Source of the DNA: Rana temporaria
Lineage: Eukaryota > Chordata > Amphibia > Anura > Ranidae
NCBI RefSeq assembly: GCF_905171775.1
Contig: NC_053494.1
Span: forward strand, 200,519,498-200,583,497
Reading direction: 5' to 3'
DNA length: 64,000 nt
The position numbers were made by a program, and so were the translations under genes. The notes under the pieces are model-generated. The model was not told the DNA's origin, searched no databases, and worked only from the letters and a program-made list of their open reading frames with translations. Positions 42,601 through 52,900 of the stretch are shown here, in pieces; the first letter of the stretch is position 1; each line of letters starts with the position of its first letter.

Positions 42601-42655
42601 TCACTGCCTGATCTGATACAGTAAACTGATTTCAAGTCTAGCTGATATTTATTGT

Positions 42656-43469
42656 GGCCCAGATTCACGTAGGGCGGCGTAACTTTGTGCGGGCGTAGCG
42701 TATCTTATTTACGCTATGCCACCGCAACTTAGAGACGCAAGTGCAGTATTCACAAAGCACTTGCGTCCTAAGTTACGGCGGCGTAGCGTAAATGGGCCGG
42801 CGTAAGCGCGCGTATTTCAAAGTAGGCAGGTCGTGGGCGTGTTGTATTTAAATTAAGCGTGACACCATGTAGATGCATGGCCGAACGAACGGCGCATGCG
42901 CGCGCATGCTCAGTATCACGTCGAATTTACGCCCTAAGATACGCCGGCTCAATGCCTGTGACGTGAACGTAACCTACGCACAGCCCCATTCACGTATGAC
43001 TTGCGTAAACGACGTAAAACGATAAGCTTGTTCCGACGTCCATACCTTGCATGGGCTGCGCCACCTAGAGAGCAGCTTTATCTTTACGCCGGCGTATGTC
43101 TCAGGCCCCGTACACACGTCCGAGAAACTCGACGGGCGAAACACATAGTTTTGCTCGTCGAGTTCCTTGTGAAGCCGCCGATGATCTCGGCGAGCCAAAG
43201 TTTCCCATTGACTAACAAGGAAATAGAGAACATGTTCTCTATTTGGCTTGACGAGATCCTCGTCGGTTTCCTCGGTTTCTCGGCAGAATACGGCTCCCAT
43301 CGAGTTTCTTGCTGAATTCTGCAGAGAAACTCGGTCGTGTGTACGGGCCCTCACGTAAATGGCGTAACTAATTGCGACGGGCGTACGTACGTTCGTGAAT
43401 CGGTGTATCTTGCTCATTTACATATTCGATGCGGAGATACGCCGTCATAAGTCTTCGAGAATCTGGGCC
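42656..43469. mobile_element. Fam-B MITE, target duplication TGT, containing Fam-H
   Basis: It starts GGCCCAGATTCACG and ends GAGAATCTGGGCC, flanked by TGT (42,653-42,655 and 43,470-43,472). Fam-H lies at 43,104-43,350. A partial second copy lies at 49,996-50,476 through the duplication. Confidence 0.8.
43104..43350. mobile_element. Fam-H MITE in Fam-B, TCA flanks
   Basis: It starts GGCCCCGTACACACGTCCG and ends GTCGTGTGTACGGGCCC, flanked by TCA (43,101-43,103 and 43,351-43,353). The AGAGAACATGTTCTCT palindrome sits at its centre. A duplicate is at 50,111-50,357. Confidence 0.78.
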
Positions 43470-43566
43470 TGTATGTCTCCGAGCAGGTGAAGAGCAAAAT
43501 TGCATGGGGGGGGGCCCCCAAGAATTTTTTTGCTCAGGGGCCAATTAATATTAAAGACAGCTCTGC

Positions 43567-44325
43567 TCATTACCAAGCACCTTCACTTGGCCAACACTTG
43601 TCCCCATGTATGGTCTCCTTATCAAAAACAATCAAATGGAGTAAGCAAATGACCGGGATTAGCTGATAAGTGTTATCTCTTAAGAAGAAAGCTTTATATG
43701 GTTTACAAACACATTATAGTGAGCGAGGAGTTAAAAGTTTATCTTTCCTAATTCAGCCCCAAATCCTATTTTTGGTTTTCTTAAAAAAACACCTATTCTT
43801 TAAACAGAGAAGTGAAATCAGGGAGTATGCATTTTTTTTGTTCAGCCGAAATACGATCGGGTGTTCCCATGTAATAGCCAGTGACGTCCCGTCCCAGTTA
43901 GTCATGGAAACTCTTAGCATGCTGTACTTCCTATGGCTGCGAAAGTGGGGATAAAGCGTATTACTTCTGAACTTTTGCAACAAGCGCGCTGCCAAGGGAA
44001 GGACGAGCCACTCGCGAAACAAAGAAGAGAGAGAGGAGGGGACGCTCGTTTCTGGAAAAGTTATAAAGTTTTTGATAGAAAGCGGAAACCCTGAAAAGTA
44101 TTTAAAGATTTGGCAAAGGTTGCAAATTCGCCGGAAACTTATTTGAGTTTGATCTGTAGTGGTGGGATTTGCATCTGGCTACGGTTCTCACATGGTGATC
44201 GTCATGGCAAAGGCGGCAAAGGGACATTTAAATATCCATGCAGCAGCTAAAGACTAATGCATACCTGTAGGAGGGGCGATTCCAGAACTGAGCTGGCCGG
44301 CTCGGGGGAGACATGATCTGTGCTT
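43567..44325. other. Unassigned intergenic DNA (duplicated)
   Basis: No recognised element; frames on both strands are chance. The second copy lies at about 50,573-51,331. Confidence 0.4.
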
Positions 44326-44409
44326 GTGTAGCGCCGGGCTCCCAATGACAAGGGCGCTACTATAAATTTAGGGGGCGTCAAAGCCATAGTTGGGCTCAGA
44401 CTCTGTTAA

Positions 44410-44847
44410 AGGGGTTGTAAAGGCAAATGTTTTTTCACCTTAATGCATCCTATGCATTAAGGTGAAAAAACATCCGACGGTACCGCCCCCCCCCCCCCGA
44501 ACCCACGTTTTACCTACCTCACCCCTCGAAAGTCCCGCGCTCGTCCCCGTGATCCTCTTCGGTTCCCAGCCTGGTCGTTGATTGGCTAGCCTGGACGGAT
44601 TGATAGCAGCGGAGCCATTGGCTGGCACTGCTGTCAATCACATCCGATGACGCGGCGCGCCGGGGGGCGGGGTCGAGTGATACTCCTCGCAAAAGCTTTC
44701 CAGCATGCGAGCTCGCTCGCATGAAGGTGGAAAGCTCTTGCGAGGAGGAGCCGAGACAGCCGCCGAGGGACCCCAGAAGACAGGGTTCGGGGACACTCTG
44801 TGCAAAACGAGCTGCACAAAAAAAAAATGTTTTACTTTAGTATTCCT
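44410..44847. mobile_element. Fam-D-type MITE (AGGGGTTGTAAAGG), TTAA flanks
   Basis: It lies between TTAA at 44,406-44,409 and 44,848-44,851, with imperfect inverted ends (AGGGGTTGTAAAG and CTTTAGTATTCCT). It contains the TTTTTTCACCTTAATGCA/TGCATTAAGGTGAAAAAA hairpin and the GCGAGCTCGCTCGC palindrome. Confidence 0.7.
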
Positions 44848-44861
44848 TTAATACTATTTAA

Positions 44862-45320
44862 AGGGGAGTTCCAGGCATTTTTAATGTTTATTAAAAGTCA
44901 GCAGCTACAAAAAGTGTAGCTGTTGGCTTTTAATAAACATGCACCCACCTGCTCCGCGGTCCAGCGCCGCGCCGGAGCTCCGCTCCTCCCCCCCCCCCCC
45001 CAGCCGGCGTCCTCATTGTTACTGTGGGCACCCGGCCGTGAGAGCTTTCGGCTTCACAGCCGGGCACTCACTGCGCATGCGCGAGCGGCGCTGCTCTATC
45101 TGACAGGCGATCGGACAGGCGATCGCCTACAGGGAGGGGCCGCCAAAAGGCGATATGACGTATCGCCTTACGACCCCTGGGCGGAAGGAGGAAGTGGGAC
45201 AGGATGTCCCACTCCTCCTGAAGCCCCCCCCCCCCAAAAAAAAATGATATGCCAAATGTGGCATGTAAGGGGGCAAGGAGTGGATTAAGCGAAAGTTCCA
45301 CTTTTGGGTGGAACTCCGCT
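44862..45320. mobile_element. Fam-D-type MITE (AGGGGAGTTCC), TTAA flanks
   Basis: It lies between TTAA at 44,858-44,861 and 45,321-45,324, with ends AGGGGAGTTCCAGG and GTGGAACTCCGCT. It sits 6 bp from the previous element. The interior has CAGCTACA/TGTAGCTG and GGCGATC-type hairpins. Confidence 0.75.
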
Positions 45321-45946
45321 TTAAATTCGCCTCTGTTCTGACTGTGGTTGTGCTCAGTAGAAGTTTTCCCTTGTTGCCTGTAGGTGGCGTTACCACTTCA
45401 GGCCCATGTTGGAACTCGGGCAAACCATAGTGTGTTGAGTGACCCTTCTCGGCAGCAGCCCAGTGGGAGTGGTGCCTCGCTGTGCATGCTGGGAGGGGAT
45501 ACTAAAGAGGCAGGCGCCGTTTTTCGGGGGCCTTCGCCTCGTGGCCCTTCTGGCGCGAGGTGAGTGTGTGTGATTCCAGCCCTGGGACCACGTTGGTCCG
45601 AGACTGCATTGCTATCAGGTAAGCCCAGCTATGCTGGCTGGGGCCTGTGGTTCTACAAAGGATCCTAAGCTGTCCACCCAAGTGGGGGAAGCTTCTTAGC
45701 GAAGGAAACCAGGGGAGGACCTGCCCTGGAGGAGACAAGCAAGGCAAGCTGATGTCTCGGGATAGGCCTGGTGACCTCGTTAAGGAAAGGGATCCACTAC
45801 GCAATTTGTCTTACAGCCTGCCGGATTGGCTTCTGAAATCCTGTGGCAGAGGATTCCTGACTGTCCATCCTTTGCTCTCAGACGGTCTGTGGCAGAGACT
45901 GTCTCTATATTGTCCGTGCATCACTCCAGGTTCTAGACCATGTGAG

Positions 45947-46214
45947 CAGGGCTGTCTTAATGAGAGGGCACACCTGGGCACTGCCCAGGGGCCCCAGCTA
46001 CATGGGGGGCCCCTGCCCTTTCTCCAAAGCAGCTGGTCCTTGAGCCCGGGCTGCACCTCTACATCCCAGATATGCCCCCAGCATTCTGACCCCTCTACAC
46101 TCTAGATATCCCCTACCTCCTACTTACTTGATTTTTGTTTACCTGCACTGTCTCCATTGTAGGGGCCCCAGAGCATTACTTTGCCCAGGGGCCCATGATG
46201 CTATTGATGCCCTG
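45947..46214. mobile_element. hAT-like MITE, target duplication CATGTGAG
   Basis: It starts CAGGGCTGTCTTAATG and ends GCTATTGATGCCCTG. Perfect 8-bp flanks CATGTGAG lie at 45,939-45,946 and 46,215-46,222. Internal GCCCAGGGGCCCC words are inverted. The duplicate is at 52,951-53,218. Confidence 0.87.
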
Positions 46215-46335
46215 CATGTGAGAGGGGTCTATCCGGATGAGCAATACCCACTCAGGAGTGAGTGGTGAATACTGGAACTATAGATACTTTTTGTGCATTC
46301 TGTACTGCGTACCTGAACCACCGTTTTTCAGTAGA

Positions 46336-47660
46336 GCATATTATACTGTGACATGGCATGCTGGGATTTGTGGTTCCTCATTGGGAATCAGGAGGAAGCC
46401 TGCACAGCTTTCATGAAAATTTTAACATGACCATACGGTTTTATTCCATTAGTTATTGGCTTGCAATGCTGCCACACACGTGCTGGGTCTTTTTCCAAAA
46501 TTCCAGAAGATCACTTTGCACGCTATGAAAGCAACATCATTTCATAATCATTTTTTATATTGGGAATATCACAGTGCTACGGGTGCTGGTTACTCACATC
46601 AGTTTCTTTTTTTTTACATTTAATTATTTTCTTTTTATTATTTTATTACCAAAATATAAAAAGGAAACATGATAGACATGCGCACACTGAAGTATTTTGT
46701 TTCGGAATTTCGGTTTCGTCCGAAAAATTTCGGACCCCAGAAGACGTGGATTGGGGCCACTGTGTGCAAAAACAAGCCGCACAGTGGAGAAAAGTATAAC
46801 ATGTTTGTTTTTAAAAAAAAACTTTAGTGTTCCTTTAAAAAGTCCTGCCGGGCTGCCGTGTGTATGCATACCAAGTTCACAGACAACACCCTTCGGAGCA
46901 AAATCCGCGGAAAAGTCAGTTGGAAGTCCGATCGTGTGTATGAGGCTTAAGACATCGGTCACATGGGCATATGTGGTTTTCAGAAGGGCATGCAGGTTGC
47001 TGCTGGCAGAAAACTCCATCCATTTAGATGCGCTTTTTTAATCATTTCATTTAACTTGTTTACACGTTTAAAGTTAGTTTAGAGTCATAGCTTTCGTTCC
47101 TATCAATGGATTTGCATTGAACATCCTTATACAAACCTACCCATAAGGAAATTGGCTTCCTCCCAAACCAACCATGAGAGTGTTGGTGGCTTTAGGGTAA
47201 TTTGGGGTCAGAAAGTGCTGAGAATGATTCAACGTTTTGCGTAACATTCGGCAGAAAAAGTTGCAGAACTATGCAAATAGAGAAAATAAACAGGGAACAT
47301 GTATGGGCACCGTGGTGAGGAGATGAAAGAAGCCAGTGGGTGATTCAACCCCCTCCAGTACCAACCCATAACTGAAATATCAGACACTTGAAACAAAAGT
47401 GCCTTGTATTGATCCTTGGCCTTTCCCGTTTTCTGAGTAAACAGGAACTGCAATTAGTGGCTGGGTGTTTTATGTCATTTACCAGGCCTGTGCTTTGTTT
47501 GTTGTCACAGGTAACACTAGACTATTTTCTGATGTGTTTTTAGCAAGTCTGGAAAAGCAGAGCAAACACAACACAGAGTTGTAGCCTACGGCTTAGTTTC
47601 TAGTTGTCCCTTATTTAGAGTGCCTGTCCCTCTTCTGGAATCAAATCCATTTGTCCCTCA
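46336..47660. other. Mostly unassigned DNA (duplicated)
   Basis: GACATGCGCACACTGAAGTA (46,675) followed by TTTCGGAATTTCGG matches the left end of the 41,039 hAT-like family. CGATCGTGTGTATGAGGCTTAA (46,929-46,950) matches Fam-H-style right ends. Remainder not recognised; no coding signal. Confidence 0.4.
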
Positions 47661-48880
47661 CAGTGGCGGCTGGTGTTTAAAATCTTTGGGGGTTGGCGCG
47701 GGGCGCAAACAAACTGAAAAAAAACAAAACATCAATTGCCACCAGTTTCCCCCCTCAAATGCAGCCAGTTTGCCCCCTCAAATGCAGCCAGTTTTCCCCC
47801 TCAAATGCAGCCAGTCTTCCCCCTCAAATGCAGCCAGTTTGCCCCCTCAAATGCAGCCAGTTTCCCCCCTCAAATGCAGCCAGTTTGCCCCCTCAAATGC
47901 AGCCAGTTTTCCCCCTCAAATGCAGACAGTTTGCCCCCTCAAATGCAGCCAGTTTTCCCCCTCAAATGCAGCCAGTTTGCCCCCTCAAATGCAGCCAGTT
48001 TTCCCCCTCAAATGCAGCCAGTCTTCCCCCTCAAATGCAGCCAGTTTGCCCCCTCAAATGCAGCCAGTTTCCCCCCTCAAATGCAGACAGTTTGCCCCCT
48101 CAAATGCAGCCAGTTTTCCCCCTCAAATGCAGACAGTTTGCCCCCTCAAATGCAGCCAGTTTTCCCCCTCAAATGCAGACAGTTTGCACCCTCAAATGCA
48201 GACAGTTTGCCCCCTCAAATGCAGCCAGTTTTCCCCCTCAAATGCAGCCAGTTTCCCCCCTCAAATGCAACCAGTTTTCCCCCTCAAATGCAGCCAGTTT
48301 TCCCCCTCAAATGCAGACAGTTTGCCCCCTCAAATGCAGACAGTTTGCCCCCTCAAATGCAGACAGTTTTCCCCCTCAAATGCAGCCAGTTTCCCCCTCA
48401 AATGCAGACAGTTTTCCCCCTCAAATGCAGCCAGTTTTCCCCCTCAAATGCAGCCAGTTTTCCCCCTCAAATGCAGCCAGTTTGCCCCCTCAAATGCAGC
48501 CAGTTTGCCCCCTCAAATGCAGCCAGTTTCCCCCCTCAAATGCAGACAGTTTGCCCCCTCAAATGCAGCCAGTTTTCCCCCTCAAATGCAGACAGTTTGC
48601 CCCCTCAAATGCAGCCAGTTTTCCCCCTCAAATGCTGACAGTTTGCCCCCTCAAATCCAGCCAGTTTTCCCCCTCAAATGCAGCCAGTTTTTCCGCTCAA
48701 ATGCAGCCAGTTTTTCCCCTCAAATGCAGCCAGTTTTCCCCCTCAAATGCAGCCAGTTTGCCCCCTCAAATGCAGCCAGTTCCTGCCATGTATCTGCAGA
48801 AATTAAAAAAGTACCCAGGGGATAAGATGATCTCCACAATGTTACTAACCATCCATATTTTTACAGACAGTTCGTAAAAA
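47661..48880 (+). mobile_element. Left part of a hAT-like element with array
   Basis: CAGTGGCGGCTGGTG at 47,661 matches the inverted right end of the element at 22,150-23,656. It is followed by GGCGCAAAC and an array. The right terminus is not found, so the element is truncated near 48,790-48,880. Confidence 0.6.
47750..48785 (+). repeat. Minisatellite, 23-bp unit, about 45 copies
   Basis: Unit variants: CCCCTCAAATGCAGCCAGTT plus TGC, TTC or TCC, and GCAGACAG in place of GCAGCCAG. Variants are interspersed. The 401-, 394- and 300-codon frames covering it exist because the unit has no stop in any plus frame. Confidence 0.96.
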
Positions 48881-49057
48881 CGGGCACTTTTTTCCCCGTT
48901 CGTAAATGTCCGTGGTTGTGGGAATTTGCCAGTAAAAATAGCCGAGATCGGTTTGGCTTGGAACTGCGCATGTAGATTGGAGGCAGGGGGTAATTGGAGG
49001 CAGGAAATGGAGCAGGGGGCAATGGAGGAAGGGGTAGATTGGAGGCAGGGGGTGTTA
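48786..49057. other. Unassigned DNA with short GGAGGCAGGGGGT repeats
   Basis: GATTGGAGGCAGGGGGT and variants recur four to five times at 48,975-49,053. No gene. Confidence 0.5.
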
Positions 49058-49410
49058 TGCCGCGTACACACGGTCGTTTTTTTGTGATGAAGAAAAACGA
49101 AATTTTTAAAAACGTCATTTAAAATGACCGTGTGTGGGGAAAACGTTGTTTTATGTCTTCAGAAAAACGACAAAAAAAATAAAAATTCGAGCATGCTTCA
49201 ATTTTTTATGTCGTTTTTCAAAACGTAGTTTTTTGTGTCATAAAAAATGACCGTGTGTAGGCTAAAACGATGTTTAAAACAACGTTTTTAAACCCGCGCT
49301 TGCTCAGAAGCAAGTTATGACGCAAGCTTGAATGGAACAGAGTGCCGCCGTACGTGCTGAACGTAACCACGCTTTGCTAGAGCATTTTGAAAAAACGATG
49401 GTGTGTAGGA
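49058..49410. mobile_element. Fam-H-related MITE, right end degenerate
   Basis: It starts GCCGCGTACACACGGTCG after TTA (49,055-49,057). Arms contain AAAACGACAT and ATGTCGTTTT words. The right side GATGGTGTGTAGGAAACG is only loosely like a terminus. Confidence 0.5.
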
Positions 49411-49634
49411 AACGTAGTTGGATGCTGTGTGCAAAATCCTTTTTGTCATCCTGTTGAGTTATAAATCTGCTCAGTGTAATATAAGACCGGGGCTTGGGAA
49501 TTAACGTGGTAGTAATCCCAAAACCCAAAATGTAATATAAATATACTGTACCAATCATTAGATGTGGTGGCTGCATTTGTTTTTTTGTTATTTTTGTCAT
49601 AGGTTAACCAATGAAGCTGACTGATGGTCTGATG

Positions 49635-49961
49635 TGCCTACACACCATCGGTTAAAAAAACGATCGTGTCAGAACGCGGTGACGTAAAACACACGACGTG
49701 CTGAAAAAAACGAAGTTCAATGCTTCCAAGCATGCGTCGACTTGATTCTGAGCATGCGTGGCTTTTTGACCGATGCTTTTGCATACTAACGATCGGTTTT
49801 GACCTATCGGTTAGGCGTCCATCGGTTCAATTTTAAAGCAAGTTCTCTTTTTTTGACCGAAGGATAACTGACCGATGGGGCCCACACACGATCGGTTTGG
49901 ACTGATGAAATGGTCCTTCAGTCTGTTTTCATCGGTTTTGACCGATCATGTGTACGTGGCC
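49635..49961. mobile_element. Fam-H-related MITE (CATCGGTT/GACCGATC arms)
   Basis: It starts GCCTACACACCATCGGTT and ends ACCGATCATGTGTACGTGGCC with TTA after. Multiple inverted ATCGGT/ACCGAT words within. The second copy lies at 56,639-56,965. Confidence 0.6.
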
Positions 49962-49995
49962 TTACACTCTGTATTAAGCTATGTATACACTTACC

Positions 49996-52900
49996 TTCAC
50001 GTACGACTTGCGTAAACGACGTAAAACGATAAGCTTGTTCCGACGTCCATACCTTGCATGGGCTGCGCCACCTAGAGAGCAGCTTTATCTTTACGCCGGC
50101 GTATGTCTCAGGCCCCGTACACACGTCCGAGAAACTCGACGGGCGAAACACATAGTTTTGCTCGTCGAGTTCCTTGTGAAGCCGCCGATGATCTCGGCGA
50201 GCCAAAGTTTCCCATTGACTAACAAGGAAATAGAGAACATGTTCTCTATTTGGCTTGACGAGATCCTCGTCGGTTTCCTCGGTTTCTCGGCAGAATACGG
50301 CTCCCATCGAGTTTCTTGCTGAATTCTGCAGAGAAACTCGGTCGTGTGTACGGGCCCTCACGTAAATGGCGTAACTAATTGCGACGGGCGTACGTACGTT
50401 CGTGAATCGGTGTATCTTGCTCATTTACATATTCGATGCGGAGATACGCCGTCATAAGTCTTCGAGAATCTGGGCCTGTATGTCTCCGAGCAGGTGAAGA
50501 GCAAAATTGCATGGGGGGGGCCCCCAAGAATTTTTTTGCTCAGGGGCCAATTAATATTAAAGACAGCTCTGCTCATTACCAAGCACCTTCACTTGGCCAA
50601 CACTTGTCCCCATGTATGGTCTCCTTATCAAAAACAATCAAATGGAGTAAGCAAATGACCGGGATTAGCTGATAAGTGTTATCTCTTAAGAAGAAAGCTT
50701 TATATGGTTTACAAACACATTATAGTGAGCGAGGAGTTAAAAGTTTATCTTTCCTAATTCAGCCCCAAATCCTATTTTTGGTTTTCTTAAAAAAACACCT
50801 ATTCTTTAAACAGAGAAGTGAAATCAGGGAGTATGCATTTTTTTTGTTCAGCCGAAATACGATCGGGTGTTCCCATGTAATAGCCAGTGACGTCCCGTCC
50901 CAGTTAGTCATGGAAACTCTTAGCATGCTGTACTTCCTATGGCTGCGAAAGTGGGGATAAAGCGTATTACTTCTGAACTTTTGCAACAAGCGCGCTGCCA
51001 AGGGAAGGACGAGCCACTCGCGAAACAAAGAAGAGAGAGAGGAGGGGACGCTCGTTTCTGGAAAAGTTATAAAGTTTTTGATAGAAAGCGGAAACCCTGA
51101 AAAGTATTTAAAGATTTGGCAAAGGTTGCAAATTCGCCGGAAACTTATTTGAGTTTGATCTGTAGTGGTGGGATTTGCATCTGGCTACGGTTCTCACATG
51201 GTGATCGTCATGGCAAAGGCGGCAAAGGGACATTTAAATATCCATGCAGCAGCTAAAGACTAATGCATACCTGTAGGAGGGGCGATTCCAGAACTGAGCT
51301 GGCCGGCTCGGGGGAGACATGATCTGTGCTTGTGTAGCGCCGGGCTCCCAATGACAAGGGCGCTACTATAAATTTAGGGGGCGTCAAAGCCATAGTTGGG
51401 CTCAGACTCTGTTAAAGGGGTTGTAAAGGCAAATGTTTTTTCACCTTAATGCATCCTATGCATTAAGGTGAAAAAACATCCGACGGTACCGCCCCCCCCC
51501 CCCGAACCCACGTTTTACCTACCTCACCCCTCGAAAGTCCCGCGCTCGTCCCCGTGATCCTCTTCGGTTCCCAGCCTGGTCGTTGATTGGCTAGCCTGGA
51601 CGGATTGATAGCAGCGGAGCCATTGGCTGGCACTGCTGTCAATCACATCCGATGACGCGGCGCGCCGGGGGGCGGGGTCGAGTGATACTCCTCGCAAAAG
51701 CTTTCCAGCATGCGAGCTCGCTCGCATGAAGGTGGAAAGCTCTTGCGAGGAGGAGCCGAGACAGCCGCCGAGGGACCCCAGAAGACAGGGTTCGGGGACA
51801 CTCTGTGCAAAACGAGCTGCACAAAAAAAAAATGTTTTACTTTAGTATTCCTTTAATACTATTTAAAGGGGAGTTCCAGGCATTTTTAATGTTTATTAAA
51901 AGTCAGCAGCTACAAAAAGTGTAGCTGTTGGCTTTTAATAAACATGCACCCACCTGCTCCGCGGTCCAGCGCCGCGCCGGAGCTCCGCTCCTCCCCCCCC
52001 CTCTCCAGCCGGCGTCCTCATTGTTACTGTGGGCACCCGGCCGTGAGAGCTTTCGGCTTCACAGCCGGGCACTCACTGCGCATGCGCGAGCGGCGCTGCT
52101 CTATCTGACAGGCGATCGGACAGGCGATCGCCTACAGGGAGGGGCCGCCAAAAGGCGATATGACGTATCGCCTTACGACCCCTGGGCGGAAGGAGGAAGT
52201 GGGACAGGATGTCCCACTCCTCCTGAAGCCCCCCCCCCCAAAAAAAAATGATATGCCAAATGTGGCATGTAAGGGGGCAAGGAGTGGATTAAGCGAAAGT
52301 TCCACTTTTGGGTGGAACTCCGCTTTAAATTCGCCTCTGTTCTGACTGTGGTTGTGCTCAGTAGAAGTTTTCCCTTGTTGCCTGTAGGTGGCGTTACCAC
52401 TTCAGGCCCATGTTGGAACTCGGGCAAACCATAGTGTGTTGAGTGACCCTTCTCGGCAGCAGCCCAGTGGGAGTGGTGCCTCGCTGTGCATGCTGGGAGG
52501 GGATACTAAAGAGGCAGGCGCCGTTTTTCGGGGGCCTTCGCCTCGTGGCCCTTCTGGCGCGAGGTGAGTGTGTGTGATTCCAGCCCTGGGACCACGTTGG
52601 TCCGAGACTGCATTGCTATCAGGTAAGCCCAGCTATGCTGGCTGGGGCCTGTGGTTCTACAAAGGATCCTAAGCTGTCCACCCAAGTGGGGGAAGCTTCT
52701 TAGCGAAGGAAACCAGGGGAGGACCTGCCCTGGAGGAGACAAGCAAGGCAAGCTGATGTCTCGGGATAGGCCTGGTGACCTTGTTAAGGAAAGGGATCCA
52801 CTACGCAATTTGTCTTACAGCCTGCCGGATTGGCTTCTGAAATCCTGTGGCAGAGGATTCCTGACTGTCCATCCTTTGCTCTCAGACGGTCTGTGGCAGA

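Larger units (their letters stand above)
42022..43566. mobile_element. Probable hAT-like element hosting arrays and a nested Fam-B
   Basis: The left end CAGGCCCGTCTTTAAGGC and right end TTAAAGACAGCTCTG are inverted in type, as in the CAGGGCTGTCTTAATG element at 45,947. No target duplication was found. Inside are two short arrays and the Fam-B element at 42,656-43,469. The 7-kb duplication starts within it at 42,989. Confidence 0.45.
44326..46335 (+). repeat. Fam-R dispersed repeat, possibly an LTR, with three insertions
   Basis: TGTAGCGCCGGGCTCCCAAT begins a sequence shared with the copy at 57,199-57,793. It is interrupted by Fam-D elements at 44,410-45,320 and by a hAT-like MITE at 45,947-46,214. 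In the uninterrupted copy the CTCAGACTTTGCTAA and TTTGCCTCTGTTCTAG parts are adjacent. A TG start and GC-rich middle would fit an LTR, but no polyprotein, primer-binding site or partner LTR was found. Right limit approximate. Confidence 0.55.
42989..49995 (+). repeat. 7-kb tandem duplication, first copy
   Basis: Sequence from TTCACGTATGACTTGCG to the end of AAGCTATGTATACACTTACC reappears immediately downstream at an offset of 7,004-7,007 bp. The copies are almost identical; differences are a few substitutions (CACGTATG/CACGTACG; GACCTCG/GACCTTG near 45,780), homopolymer lengths, and unit swaps in the minisatellite. It contains no gene. Confidence 0.97.

Noticed and set aside
45647..46105. 152-codon frame preserved in both duplicate copies
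   Set aside because: Conservation is due to the recent 7-kb duplication. The frame crosses the 8-bp-flanked hAT-like insertion at 45,947, so it cannot be an old gene.
47620..48877. Three overlapping plus-strand reading frames of 300-401 codons
   Set aside because: They read through a 23-bp minisatellite with no stop in any frame. Because 23 is not a multiple of 3, each frame cycles through the same three peptides. No start context or non-repeat domain.
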